Source of the DNA: Chryseobacterium sp. JUb7
Lineage (GTDB): Bacteria > Bacteroidota > Bacteroidia > Flavobacteriales > Weeksellaceae
Length of the DNA: 64,000 nucleotides
Assembly: GCF_024806495.1 (NCBI RefSeq)
Contig: NZ_JANUFF010000003.1
Coordinates: 1 to 64,000, forward strand
Direction of reading: 5' to 3'
In this document: positions 17,950 through 25,221 of the stretch, in pieces
How the letters are laid out: the number at the start of each line of letters is the position of its first letter
Numbering within the stretch: the stretch's first letter is position 1
Notes under the pieces: generated by a model
What the model was told of the DNA's origin: nothing
Database searches by the model: none
The model's input: only the letters and a program-made list of their open reading frames with translations
Translations under genes and position numbers: made by a program

Positions 17950-18241
17950 TAAATTAATGTAAAATAATTTCAATACTCCCTCAAATGAGGATGTGAATAA
18001 AAAAATAAGGACTTTGATTTTTGTAATCTGAGCCTTTATTTTGTAAAAAAAAAAGAAAATCAGTCTGAAATACATTAAAATTTATATGTATATCCGTTTT
18101 CACGCATATTCTTGTAATACCTGCTATTAAAGGCCTTTTGAAGGTTCTATTACCAGAATATGTTTGATTTAGTATGTAAAATAAACTCATCTACATAGAA
18201 TTAAAAATATTTTCGTTTAATTCCAGAGGCAATATCTTTAA

Positions 18242-18288
18242 AACAATACAAATAACTAACTGTTTAACAGTGTGTTATTTGTATTGTT
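18242..18288. repeat. perfect 15-bp inverted repeat
   Basis: AACAATACAAATAAC (18242-18256) is repeated inverted at 18274-18288 around 17 bases that are themselves nearly symmetrical (CTGTTTAACAG). No T tract follows on either strand, so it is not a typical terminator. It lies in an otherwise gene-free stretch, 17950-18682. Confidence 0.7.
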
Positions 18289-18725
18289 GCCAATTACGGA
18301 TATATATAAATTTATCTCAAAAAAAGTGAAAATTCAAAATTTCTTCTAAATCGTTACTCAATATTGTATAAAAGTTTAAAGACTAACATTATTACGGGTA
18401 ACGACTATTCATTTATAAGTTGAATTAAAACATAAAAAAGGTTATTTCAAGTATATATGCATGATTATGATCTAATCACTTAGCCTAAGTGCACAACAGG
18501 TTAATCTATATATTATTCTCTTTGTGATTCACTGACTGTATTTTTACCAAATTGGCTATTACTAATTTAAGGGATCAACATATAATATAGTGATTTTAAT
18601 AGATATGATCAATCAGAAAAGTTTTCGATTTTGCATCATATTCCTAAAACAATCATGTGTCGAAAAATTTTATAGTATAATTTGACCTTGCAACTATTTT
18701 TGAGACAAAATTTATATACTTTTCT

Positions 18726-19577
18726 TTAAGCTACATTTTTAGATTGATTAGACATTAAATTTTGATACTCTCGTATGGTTAAATTTCCTAAAGCTGAATG
18801 CCTTCTTTGGGTGTTGTAAAATGTTTCTATATATTCAAACACAGAGTTTTTGGCATGGTCTCTAGTTTCATATTTATTTTGATAAATAAGTTCCGTTTTT
18901 AAGGTCTTGAAAAAACTCTCCGCTACTGCATTATCATAGCAATTTCCTTTTCCGCTCATACTTCGAGTAATGTTTTTTCCGACTATTGACGTAAATTCTG
19001 TGCAGGCATACTGTATCCCTCTGTCCGAATGAAAAATTAAACTATCATGATCCTGTAAAGGACGGTGAAGTCGTGCCATTTTCAAGGCAGCAATACTGGT
19101 GTCCTGAGCTTTCATCGTCTCACTTAACGACCACCCTATAATCTTTCTGTCAAATAAGTCAATAACTGTAGTGAGATATAACCAGCCCTGACCTGTACGG
19201 ATATAGGTAATATCAGAAACCCATACTTCTCTGCTGTTTTTAACCCGAAAATTCTGATTTAAATAATTTCTGGCAACAGGGTATCGATGAGATGAATTGG
19301 TAGTCTTCTTAAATTTTTTCTTTACAATACTTCTCAGGTCACCCTCTCTCATCAGTTTGGCAACAAAAGGGCGAGAAGCTCTTATTCCTTTTGATTCAAG
19401 TTCCCTTACAATCCGGGGGCTTCCATATCTGCCACGGCTCCAATGATAGATACTGAAGATCTCCGCAGATAAAACAGCTCTTCTTTCTGATCTCATAGTA
19501 GGTTTTCTTTTCTTCCAATGATAGAAACTGCTCCTGCTTACCTTTAATACCTCATACATCTTCCCGACAGGAAACAC
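18726..19577 (-). CDS. IS3-family transposase OrfB (DDE)
   Basis: Catalytic subunit, 283 residues from the first in-frame methionine, with HTH_21 (SRSSFYHWKKRK, then SIYHWSRGRYGSPRI) and an rve core. The DDE residues are present: SDITYIRTG, HSDRGIQYAC and NAVAESFFKTLK. In IS3 elements OrfB is normally made as an OrfAB fusion by -1 frameshifting. The A-AAA-AAG slippery heptamer is here at 19640-19646 (minus strand), and the OrfB frame is open back to it. Since OrfA is broken, no fusion can form. Confidence 0.9.
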   Translation of the reverse strand: MFPVGKMYEVLKVSRSSFYHWKKRKPTMRSERRAVLSAEIFSIYHWSRGRYGSPRIVRELESKGIRASRPFVAKLMREGDLRSIVKKKFKKTTNSSHRYPVARNYLNQNFRVKNSREVWVSDITYIRTGQGWLYLTTVIDLFDRKIIGWSLSETMKAQDTSIAALKMARLHRPLQDHDSLIFHSDRGIQYACTEFTSIVGKNITRSMSGKGNCYDNAVAESFFKTLKTELIYQNKYETRDHAKNSVFEYIETFYNTQRRHSALGNLTIREYQNLMSNQSKNVA

Positions 19578-19606
19578 ACTAGCGTGTTCTTTGATAAATT
19601 TATATC

Positions 19607-19903
19607 TTACCCGTCTCTCTTGGAGAAGATGCCTACCGCCTTTTTTAAGATGTCACGCTCAAGCTTTGTTTCTTCATGTTCCTTGCGAAGCCTTAGTAAC
19701 TCTTCTCTTATGGGATCGGAGGAAATTTGTTTTTCCTTGGTAAGCCTACCTTCTTTGTGAAGCTTTAGCTTTCTCCAATTGACTAGACTTTCTTTGCAAA
19801 TCCCCAATTCTTGAGCCACCAAAGAGACATTGCCTCGCTGTTAACTTAAAGATACTGCTTAGATTTTAAACTCTAAACTGTAATTTTTTCTGATCTTTTT
19901 CAT
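19607..19903 (-). pseudogene. IS3-family OrfA with two nonsense codons
   Basis: The frame from ATG at 19901-19903 reads MKKIRKNYSLEFKI, stop, AVSLS, stop, QRGNVSLVAQELGICKESLV and on to the coiled coil. The stops (19859-19861 and 19841-19843) replace residues normally Gln and Tyr-like in this conserved helix-turn-helix, so both look like point mutations. The total of 99 codons is normal OrfA length. This copy cannot make a working transposase by itself. Confidence 0.85.
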
Positions 19904-20160
19904 ACTCTTAAAGTTAAAGAGTATAAGAATTGTGTCCTAACAAAGTTAGCAACTCCACCTTTTGATTATGACAATTTAAAGCACATAATATTAAATATTG
20001 TGATAGTAGCTCGTCATTTTTACTTAATTATAAATTCTCTAAATGTTATATATTATAGAAAAAAAAACAACTTAATTAATATTTTTAACATATTTTTTTT
20101 AAATATAAACTAATAAAATGTACTTTTTTTTAGAAAAACAATTTTATATTAAAATTTTAG

Positions 20161-20168
20161 TACTTTTG
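20161..20168 (+). promoter_or_regulatory. -7 promoter box for the 20193 gene
   Basis: TACTTTTG fits TAnnTTTG and would start RNA near 20174. This rules out the upstream in-frame ATG at 20118 and decides the start at 20193. Confidence 0.6.
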
Positions 20169-20192
20169 TATATAAATATTAACACATTCAAA

Positions 20193-21035
20193 ATGAAAAA
20201 ATTACAATTTATGTCCATCATCATGGTAGGGTTTTTAAATGCACAAGTTGGAGTTGGAACTCCTAATCCAAAAACGTCTTTTCACGTTGATTCATCGAAA
20301 AATAATCCCACAGCAACTGATCCTTCAGCAGCTCAACAGACGGACGATGTAGCATTTACTAATATATCTGGAAATGCGGCCATAGGTATTGGTACAATAA
20401 CACCTACACAAAGTATAGATGTGGTAAATGGTAATGTGCGAGTGCGTAGTATAGCGGCAAGTACAACTGGATCGACGGATAGATTGGTAGTTACGGATAC
20501 CAACGGGATTCTAAGAACAGCCTCAGGTAGTAGCTTCTCCACAACAGATAGTGGAAATAGAGTTCTAAGAGTAACAGGAGGCACAGCACTTAATGCACAG
20601 ACCAGTTGGACTAATAATACTTGGACAACCCTTATCCTAAATCCTGCCTATAATCCACTAAATTCTTACAATGCATCAACAGGTGAATTTACAGTTCCAT
20701 CAGATGGTTTCTATTTAATTTATGGGGTGATTACATATAATCTACCATCTGCAGGATCCGGAACTTTTGATGGAACTCAAGGAATTGCTTATGGCGCTAT
20801 TACGATAGATGGAGGCCGTATATCGACAACTACACTTCCTATTATTAGAGGAGTTAAGTCTCCCTCGGCTGTTAATAATTTAACATTAGCCTGTAATGCA
20901 GGAGTTTGGCTAAAAGCAGGAGAGAAGATTGCTCTTCAATTTCTAACTTACGGGACACCAAATATGGTTGCAAACCTTTCTGACCTCACAGTTGATAGAA
21001 ATAGTTCCAGAATGGAGGTAAATAGAATATTTTAA
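20193..21035 (+). CDS. Secreted surface protein with C-terminal C1q/TNF-like jelly roll
   Basis: 280 residues from the ATG at 20193. The signal peptide MKKLQFMSIIMVGFLNA runs straight into VGVGTPNPKTSFHVD, the same motif that begins the mature part of the 16477 gene product. The N-terminal half is low-complexity and Ser/Thr-rich. The C-terminal 140 residues, with alternating strands (GEFTVPSDGFYLIYGVITYN, then VWLKAGEKIALQF), resemble the C1q/TNF-like beta-sandwich found in Bacteroidota surface proteins. The two genes may encode partner or paralogous surface fibres separated by the IS. A strong terminator follows. Confidence 0.8.
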   Translation: MKKLQFMSIIMVGFLNAQVGVGTPNPKTSFHVDSSKNNPTATDPSAAQQTDDVAFTNISGNAAIGIGTITPTQSIDVVNGNVRVRSIAASTTGSTDRLVVTDTNGILRTASGSSFSTTDSGNRVLRVTGGTALNAQTSWTNNTWTTLILNPAYNPLNSYNASTGEFTVPSDGFYLIYGVITYNLPSAGSGTFDGTQGIAYGAITIDGGRISTTTLPIIRGVKSPSAVNNLTLACNAGVWLKAGEKIALQFLTYGTPNMVANLSDLTVDRNSSRMEVNRIF

Positions 21036-21090
21036 TGTTTTTCTATATAAAAATTTAAATTTATTACCATTTATAAGTTCTCTTACAAGT

Positions 21091-21120
21091 GAAAAGGCTA
21101 CCCCAAGGGGCAGCCTTTTC
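21091..21120 (+). terminator. intrinsic terminator after the 20193 gene
   Basis: GAAAAGGCT(A)CCCC pairs with GGGG(C)AGCCTTTTC around a two-base loop, giving a very stable GC-rich hairpin for this AT-rich DNA. Confidence 0.8.
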
Positions 21121-21447
21121 TGTATCAATAAATTGCAATGTTTAATTATTTTTCCAACTCTCAGTATTGTCTGATTTATAATAGTAAGATCGGTCTTATC
21201 GCTTTTATCTTTCGAGATGTTTCTCTGTTCAACAACGAAAATATACTGAAAAAGAAATAAAAAGAGTTGTAAAGTAATTTTCAAAGAAATTACATGAAAC
21301 CGACCGTATTTCTGTAATAATAAATAGCAATAGGTCTAACAATATTTGGTAATTCTTCCACAAGTTCTATATTTTGTTACACTCTAATCCTTCTACTTCA
21401 CCGAATAATATACTAAAACCTATTATGGATGGACTCTCTGATCATAA

Positions 21448-21813
21448 TGGAGTATTATTGATGATTGTCAAGTCCAAACAATACGTAACTATGGGATTGA
21501 TTGGACAAAAGGAGAACACGAAATAAATGTTTCGATTCAATATGTTCCAGACGATTATGTTTCCAAAGCAAATCTTGTTTTTGTTAGACTTGACGGTAAT
21601 TTATATTTTCCAATACAGGCTGATCTACCTCTAGAAGCTAAAAAACTTATCATTGAATATTTTGAAAATGAAATGAAATTTAGAAATAAGATCTTAGAAC
21701 AAACCAATGATTATCATCAAGCAAAAATGTTTATGTCAATTCAAAGACTCTTTCACAAATCAAGAATAAATAAATCTTATAATCTATTAGAGACAGAAGA
21801 GTGTTTAAACTAA
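21448..21813 (+). pseudogene. 5'-truncated coding remnant, about 120 codons
   Basis: An open frame without a start: IIDDCQVQTIRNYGIDWTKG, then EHEINVSIQYVPDDYVSKAN and, near the end, YHQAKMFMSIQRLFHKSRIN, stop. The sequence is clearly protein-like. The preceding bases from 21427 read MDGLSDHNGVLLMIV in a different frame, so a frameshift is likely and the intact gene was longer. Family not recognised. Bases 21121-21421 and 21814-21928 show nothing else. Confidence 0.5.
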
Positions 21814-21928
21814 AATCATAGGTGAAAATAATATGGCTGCGAACAACTTCTATTAACATTTTTAAATATTTAAAAATATCAACTTATAACAATGATGACT
21901 ACTAAATTTTGTTTTTATTTAAATATAA

Positions 21929-22013
21929 TTATCGAAAGTTATAGGTAATATCACATTCTCAAGTAACTTTTTCATTTTAGCTTTCGATTAAAATTAACTT
22001 TGGATAATCAATA
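21929..22013. other. right attachment site and arm motifs of the element
   Basis: Three arm-like units precede the right junction: TTATCGAAAG (21929-21938), CTTTCGATTA (21981-21990) and CTTTGGATAA (21998-22007). They are followed by the TCAATA spacer at 22008-22013. In a circularised element, CTTTGGATAA and the left arm TTATCAAAAG would face each other across TCAATA as near-perfect 10-bp inverted arms, the usual tyrosine-recombinase core geometry. Confidence 0.72.
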
Positions 22014-22309
22014 CTGTAGGTTTCAAATTCCAATACATACGAACTGGCAATACGGATAACCTGCTGGCTTTTAAAATTATATAATTCAAATTTTGCAGAA
22101 AAACTTTTCACGTCATGTTGTTTGAACAACTCTTTGTACTTAAAAGCAGGTGCAGCCATCGGAATGCCGAGATCTTTTGCTTCTTTGCTTCGGGACACAA
22201 CACAGCCATCGTTGTTGGAGAGCACCACAACGGGTTTGTTTTCAAGCGAAGGATCCAAAGTCCTTTCACACGAAACAAAAAAATTATTGCAATCTACCAG
22301 CGCATACAT
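22007..22309 (-). pseudogene. umuC: umuC-like Y-family DNA polymerase, N-terminal fragment
   Basis: The first 101 residues of the split polymerase: MYALVDCNNFFVSCERTLDP, then VVVLSNNDGCVVSRSKEAKD and, before the break, FETYSID. It carries the first catalytic Asp (VDCNNFF) and the nucleotide-binding segment, but the YSIDE active-site motif is cut after Asp. The frame continues nine codons into the element and stops at 21977. The rest of the gene is at 6779-7747. No umuD or LexA-like protease gene lies upstream; the neighbouring gene runs the opposite way. Confidence 0.93.
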
Positions 22310-22335
22310 AATCTGATCACGGACATTTTATAGGA

Positions 22336-22343
22336 CAAAATTA
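22336..22343 (-). promoter_or_regulatory. -7 promoter box of the split umuC gene
   Basis: Reads TAATTTTG on the minus strand, 27 bases before the ATG at 22309. A short direct repeat, GGACATTTTATAGGAC, follows (22321-22336) and could be an operator. Confidence 0.5.
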
Positions 22344-22430
22344 TAACTTTTAAAATAGAAATTTATGTTTCTAAAAAACTTTAACATTATATTAATCAAA
22401 TAATTACAATAGGTTGATTTTATTCAAAAC

Positions 22431-22465
22431 ACGTCGAGTTTTGACGCCAACTTGGTATAATTTTG
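22431..22465 (+). promoter_or_regulatory. shared palindrome plus -7 box, site A (M15 peptidase operon)
   Basis: ACGTC-N7-GACG (22431-22446), then exactly 11 bases, then TAATTTTG (22458-22465). One of four such promoters between 22.4 and 27.2 kb. The palindrome occupies the position of the -33 region. Confidence 0.85.
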
Positions 22466-22493
22466 CTTTTCAAAAACATACAAACTTATAATT

Positions 22494-22994
22494 ATGGACA
22501 AAGTCAGCTTACAAAGAATCGAAAAACTTCACCCCGTCGTAAGAGAGGAAGTGAAGCAAATTATTAAAGAATGTGATGGTGCATTGACCGGAAGAGCAAA
22601 AATAAGAATTACCCAAGGTTTAAGGAGTTTTGAAGAACAGGAAAAACTCTACGCGATCGGAAGGCTTACCACAGGAAAAAAAGTAACGAATGCCAAAGCC
22701 GGACAAAGCATTCATAACTACGGTCTTGCAGTAGATATATGTTTAATGATTGACGGAAAAGTCGCAAGTTGGGATACTGCCAAAGACTGGGACAATGATG
22801 GCGTTGCCGATTGGTATGAATGTGTAAAAATTTTCGCAAAACATGGCTGGGACTGGGGGGGGAACTGGAAAACCTTTAAAGATCTGCCTCACTTTGAAAA
22901 GAAAGCCATTACGACCAAAAAGGGGTTGGTAAAAACCAGTTGGAGGACATTGTTAAAAATGGGCAGGGACAAAGATGGATACGTCATCCTATAA
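22494..22994 (+). CDS. M15-type peptidoglycan peptidase (CwlK/endolysin-like), no signal peptide
   Basis: 166 residues, fitting the L-alanyl-D-glutamate endopeptidase or D,D-carboxypeptidase type of the M15/VanY-like zinc peptidases that cut peptidoglycan stem peptides. Zinc ligands are apparent: His74 and Asp81 in SIHNYGLAVD, and His133 in LPHFE. The substrate-binding stretch ITQGLRSFEEQEKLY is typical. There is no signal peptide or membrane helix, as in phage endolysins, so access to the wall would need a membrane breach or cell death. It is the first gene of an operon under palindrome site A, with the 23012 gene 17 bases downstream. Confidence 0.88.
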   Translation: MDKVSLQRIEKLHPVVREEVKQIIKECDGALTGRAKIRITQGLRSFEEQEKLYAIGRLTTGKKVTNAKAGQSIHNYGLAVDICLMIDGKVASWDTAKDWDNDGVADWYECVKIFAKHGWDWGGNWKTFKDLPHFEKKAITTKKGLVKTSWRTLLKMGRDKDGYVIL

Positions 22995-23011
22995 GCCTGC
23001 GAAATATTTTT

Positions 23012-23422
23012 ATGCAAAATGATTTAGAAGAAATTATTAAAAAATTAATTTTCTACAGCAACGATTATGATGATCTTCCTGATTTCTTAGCTCATAAGAA
23101 AAATAAAAAAAACTTATGGAAGCTTCATTTCATTATTTCAGATTTACTATTATGGCAGAAGACTTTATTCAAAGAAAATAGTACAGACGTACCTTGTATC
23201 TTTAGCTGTAATCAATATTATATGCAGGATTACGAAATAACTGATTACAAAAATGTTATAGAAGATTCAGAGGAACTAAGCTTAATTTTCATTATAAAAA
23301 ATGATATTATACAATTAAATCCTTCATTAACTTCGTTACAGATTATCGAAATCCGACAATTAATTGAAAATTTGATGGCAACATCATTCAGAGTCAAAAA
23401 CTTAGAAAAAATAATGAAATAA
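23012..23422 (+). CDS. hypothetical cytoplasmic protein, 136 aa
   Basis: Not recognised. The product starts MQNDLEEIIKKLIFYSNDYD and is mostly helical by pattern, with acidic N- and C-terminal helices around a central strand-rich segment (LSLIFIIKNDIIQLN). No signal peptide or membrane span. A TTG-started extension to 22940 would overlap the peptidase gene, so I use the ATG at 23012. Cotranscription with the M15 peptidase under site A suggests a partner, regulator or immunity factor for it; that is inference. A weak AAATTCTCT/AGAGAAATTT hairpin with a T-rich tail follows at 23422-23449. Confidence 0.7.
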   Translation: MQNDLEEIIKKLIFYSNDYDDLPDFLAHKKNKKNLWKLHFIISDLLLWQKTLFKENSTDVPCIFSCNQYYMQDYEITDYKNVIEDSEELSLIFIIKNDIIQLNPSLTSLQIIEIRQLIENLMATSFRVKNLEKIMK

Positions 23423-23452
23423 ATTCTCTAAAAAGAGAAATTTATTTTTAAT

Positions 23453-23487
23453 ACGACAAGTTCTGTCGCTTCCCACTCCTATCTTTG
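23453..23487 (+). promoter_or_regulatory. shared palindrome plus -7 box, site B (patatin gene)
   Basis: ACGAC-N7-GTCG (23453-23468), 11 bases, then TATCTTTG (23480-23487). The T/A pair of site A is changed to A/T on both sides here, so symmetry is kept. Confidence 0.87.
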
Positions 23488-23611
23488 TATATCAGAAAGC
23501 ACCAAAAGCAATATCAATAGAAAGCTAAAACCAATAGTAAAATTCATAACACTATTGGTTTTACTTGTCTAAAGTTGCCAAGTCTTTCTCTAAAAAAAGC
23601 AAAAAAATAAC

Positions 23612-24649
23612 ATGAAAAAAACAACTATTCTTTCTTTAGACGGTGGCGGAATAAGAGGGATTATTACCTGTATTATTCTACGCTACATAGAAGAGCAATT
23701 GCAGATTCATGATAAACCAAGCGCTAAACTTGGTGATTATTTTGATCTGGTAGCCGGAAGCAGCACAGGAGGACTTATTGCGTCTATTATTCTCTGCCCG
23801 GATGAACACCGAAAAGCAAAATACTCTATCCAAAAAGGATTAGAGTTATATGCCGAAAAAGGTGGTGACATATTTCAGGTATCTTTTTGGGAGAGATTAG
23901 TAAATCCTTTTGGATTGTTGAATGAAAAAATTTCTCAAGAAGCCCTTGAAAAAAATTTAAATGACTTTTTTGGAAATTTAGAATTAAAAGAATTAATAAA
24001 ACCCTGCTTAATAACAAGTTATGATATAGAAAACAGAAGAGCAAAACTTTTCAACTCATGGAAAGCCAATTTGAGCACAGACAATTTTTATGTAAAAGAT
24101 GTCTGCAGAGCAACCTCAGCGGCTCCGACGTATTTCAGTCCGGTTCAGATAAAATCGATGTACGGACAGATTTTCAGCTTAATAGACGGAGGAATGTTTG
24201 CGAATAATCCGGCACTTTGTGCTTACGCCGAAGCCCGAAAAACCTCTTTTGCGGAAGTTTTGAAAAATCATCAGAAAGCGAATCATCCTACTGTTAATGA
24301 TATGATTATCATTTCTATCGGTACCGGTATTGAGTCCAGGAGCTATTCATTTAAAAAAATGGAAAAATCCGGAAAATTGGGATGGGTAAATCCTATCATT
24401 GATATTTTAATGTCTGCCAATGCAGAAACAGTTGATTATCAGCTTTGTCAAATGTTTCAGACACTAGGTCTGCGAAATCAGAAAAATTACTATCGACTAA
24501 ATCCTTCGTTGAAAAACGCTTCTCCTGCGATGGATAACGTAAGAAGATCAAATATTGAGAATCTGATTCAGGCCGGATTAAGTTATATTGATGACAACAG
24601 AGATACTCTTAACCAAATTGTACAAAAACTCATTAAAAACAAAATATAA
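23612..24649 (+). CDS. Patatin-like phospholipase
   Basis: 345 residues. The patatin lipid acyl-hydrolase fold has a complete catalytic dyad: oxyanion loop DGGGIRG at 10-16, nucleophile elbow GSSTG at 49-53 (Ser51), and the dyad Asp192 in IDGGMFANNP. It would deacylate membrane phospholipids. It has no signal peptide, so it acts from the cytoplasmic side. Close relatives include CapV-type effectors of CBASS anti-phage systems as well as housekeeping lipases. No cGAS/DncV-like cyclase is nearby, so CBASS is not supported. It has its own site-B promoter with a leader of about 120 bases. Confidence 0.92.
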   Translation: MKKTTILSLDGGGIRGIITCIILRYIEEQLQIHDKPSAKLGDYFDLVAGSSTGGLIASIILCPDEHRKAKYSIQKGLELYAEKGGDIFQVSFWERLVNPFGLLNEKISQEALEKNLNDFFGNLELKELIKPCLITSYDIENRRAKLFNSWKANLSTDNFYVKDVCRATSAAPTYFSPVQIKSMYGQIFSLIDGGMFANNPALCAYAEARKTSFAEVLKNHQKANHPTVNDMIIISIGTGIESRSYSFKKMEKSGKLGWVNPIIDILMSANAETVDYQLCQMFQTLGLRNQKNYYRLNPSLKNASPAMDNVRRSNIENLIQAGLSYIDDNRDTLNQIVQKLIKNKI

Positions 24650-24720
24650 GCAATTTAACTTATAACTGGATCATATAAGCAATTTAGCTAATATTTTAAA
24701 TTTAAAAATCTTTTCTAAAC

Positions 24721-24755
24721 ACGTCAAGTTTTGACGTTCTCCGCTTCTATCTTTG
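24721..24755 (+). promoter_or_regulatory. shared palindrome plus -7 box, site C (acidic protein and LRR genes)
   Basis: ACGTC-N7-GACG (24721-24736), 11 bases, then TATCTTTG (24748-24755). Within the palindrome it differs from site A at a single spacer base. Confidence 0.87.
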
Positions 24756-24868
24756 AAATAGAAACAAAGACACAAAAACAGACCATTAAAAACTTTTAAA
24801 CTCTATTGAATTCAACATTTATAAATGCTGGACAGCCCGAAATATGTTCAACTTTTAAAACACCAAAC

Positions 24869-25039
24869 ATGGAAACACCAAATCACAAATCAGATATACT
24901 TTTCGATGAAGAGCTCTACACTATTGAGTGGAGCGACATCGAAAATGCAGAGATAGACTATGAAAACTATCTCAATGATATTGAAAATTTCTTCCGACAA
25001 GATTTTGAGAGTGATATTCTTGAAGAAGATATTTATTAA
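24869..25039 (+). CDS. very acidic small protein, 56 aa
   Basis: The sequence starts METPNHKSDILFDEELYTIE and ends DILEEDIY. About 19 of 56 residues are Asp or Glu and only two are Lys or Arg. No signal peptide. Such extreme acidity is seen in DNA-mimic and some inhibitor proteins, but nothing proves this. The longer TTG-started frame from 24806 is possible and would add 21 residues; I prefer the ATG. It is the first gene downstream of site C, with three LRR genes after a 182-base structured gap. Confidence 0.6.
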   Translation: METPNHKSDILFDEELYTIEWSDIENAEIDYENYLNDIENFFRQDFESDILEEDIY

Positions 25040-25050
25040 ATACAATTTTT

Positions 25051-25167
25051 AAACACAATCCGTTCTGTGCTGTTCAGCATATCCTCAAAAACCAATAATC
25101 CTTTTTTATGTCTCACAACCTTTGAACTCACCATTCACACGATGTTGAACAGCCAGAACTGTGTTTA
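25051..25167 (+). repeat. long imperfect inverted repeat ahead of the LRR genes
   Basis: The arm at 25051-25080 (with AAACACA, GTTCTG, GCTGTTCA) pairs with 25142-25167 (TGAACAGC, CAGAAC, TGTGTTT) around about 60 bases. There is no T tract directly after the right arm, so it could be an mRNA leader structure or processing signal rather than a terminator. Confidence 0.55.
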
Positions 25168-25221
25168 AATTAAAGATAAACCAATCAATTTTATTAAAAC
25201 TACTAATAACAAAAATATATT

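Larger units (their letters stand above)
18683..19957 (-). mobile_element. IS3-family insertion sequence, 1275 bp, defective
   Basis: Imperfect terminal inverted repeats: the left end begins TGACCTTGCAACTATTTTTG and the right end, read inward, begins TGGAGTTGCTAACTTTG. Shared positions include TTGC and GACA.AATT. It encodes OrfA and OrfB in the usual overlapping arrangement, but OrfA has two nonsense codons. I find no convincing target duplication, so the flanks may have rearranged. Confidence 0.85.
7748..22013. mobile_element. 14.26-kb RIT-type integrated element splitting umuC
   Basis: The boundaries are defined by the broken umuC gene. ATCAATA occurs at 7748-7754 and again at 22007-22013, and removing one copy plus the DNA between them restores an intact 423-codon umuC frame. 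Just inside each end lie near-identical 10-bp inverted arms (TTATCAAAAG at 7755-7764, CTTTGGATAA at 21998-22007). Three adjacent tyrosine recombinases sit at the left end. Cargo: a structured-RNA candidate, an IS3-like element in a small gene, gene remnants, a class A beta-lactamase, two surface-protein genes and a decayed IS3 element. The RIT label follows the trio arrangement and product sizes; the large cargo is unusual, since plain RIT elements are only about 3.5-4 kb. Confidence 0.88.

Noticed and set aside
22310..22493. umuD partner gene for umuC
   Set aside because: The space upstream of the N-terminal umuC fragment is only 184 bp and holds two divergent promoters; no peptidase S24 gene is present.
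23612..24649. CBASS anti-phage system based on the patatin-like effector
   Set aside because: No cGAS/DncV-like nucleotidyltransferase and no Cap2/Cap3 or HORMA/TRIP13-like genes lie anywhere in the neighbourhood.
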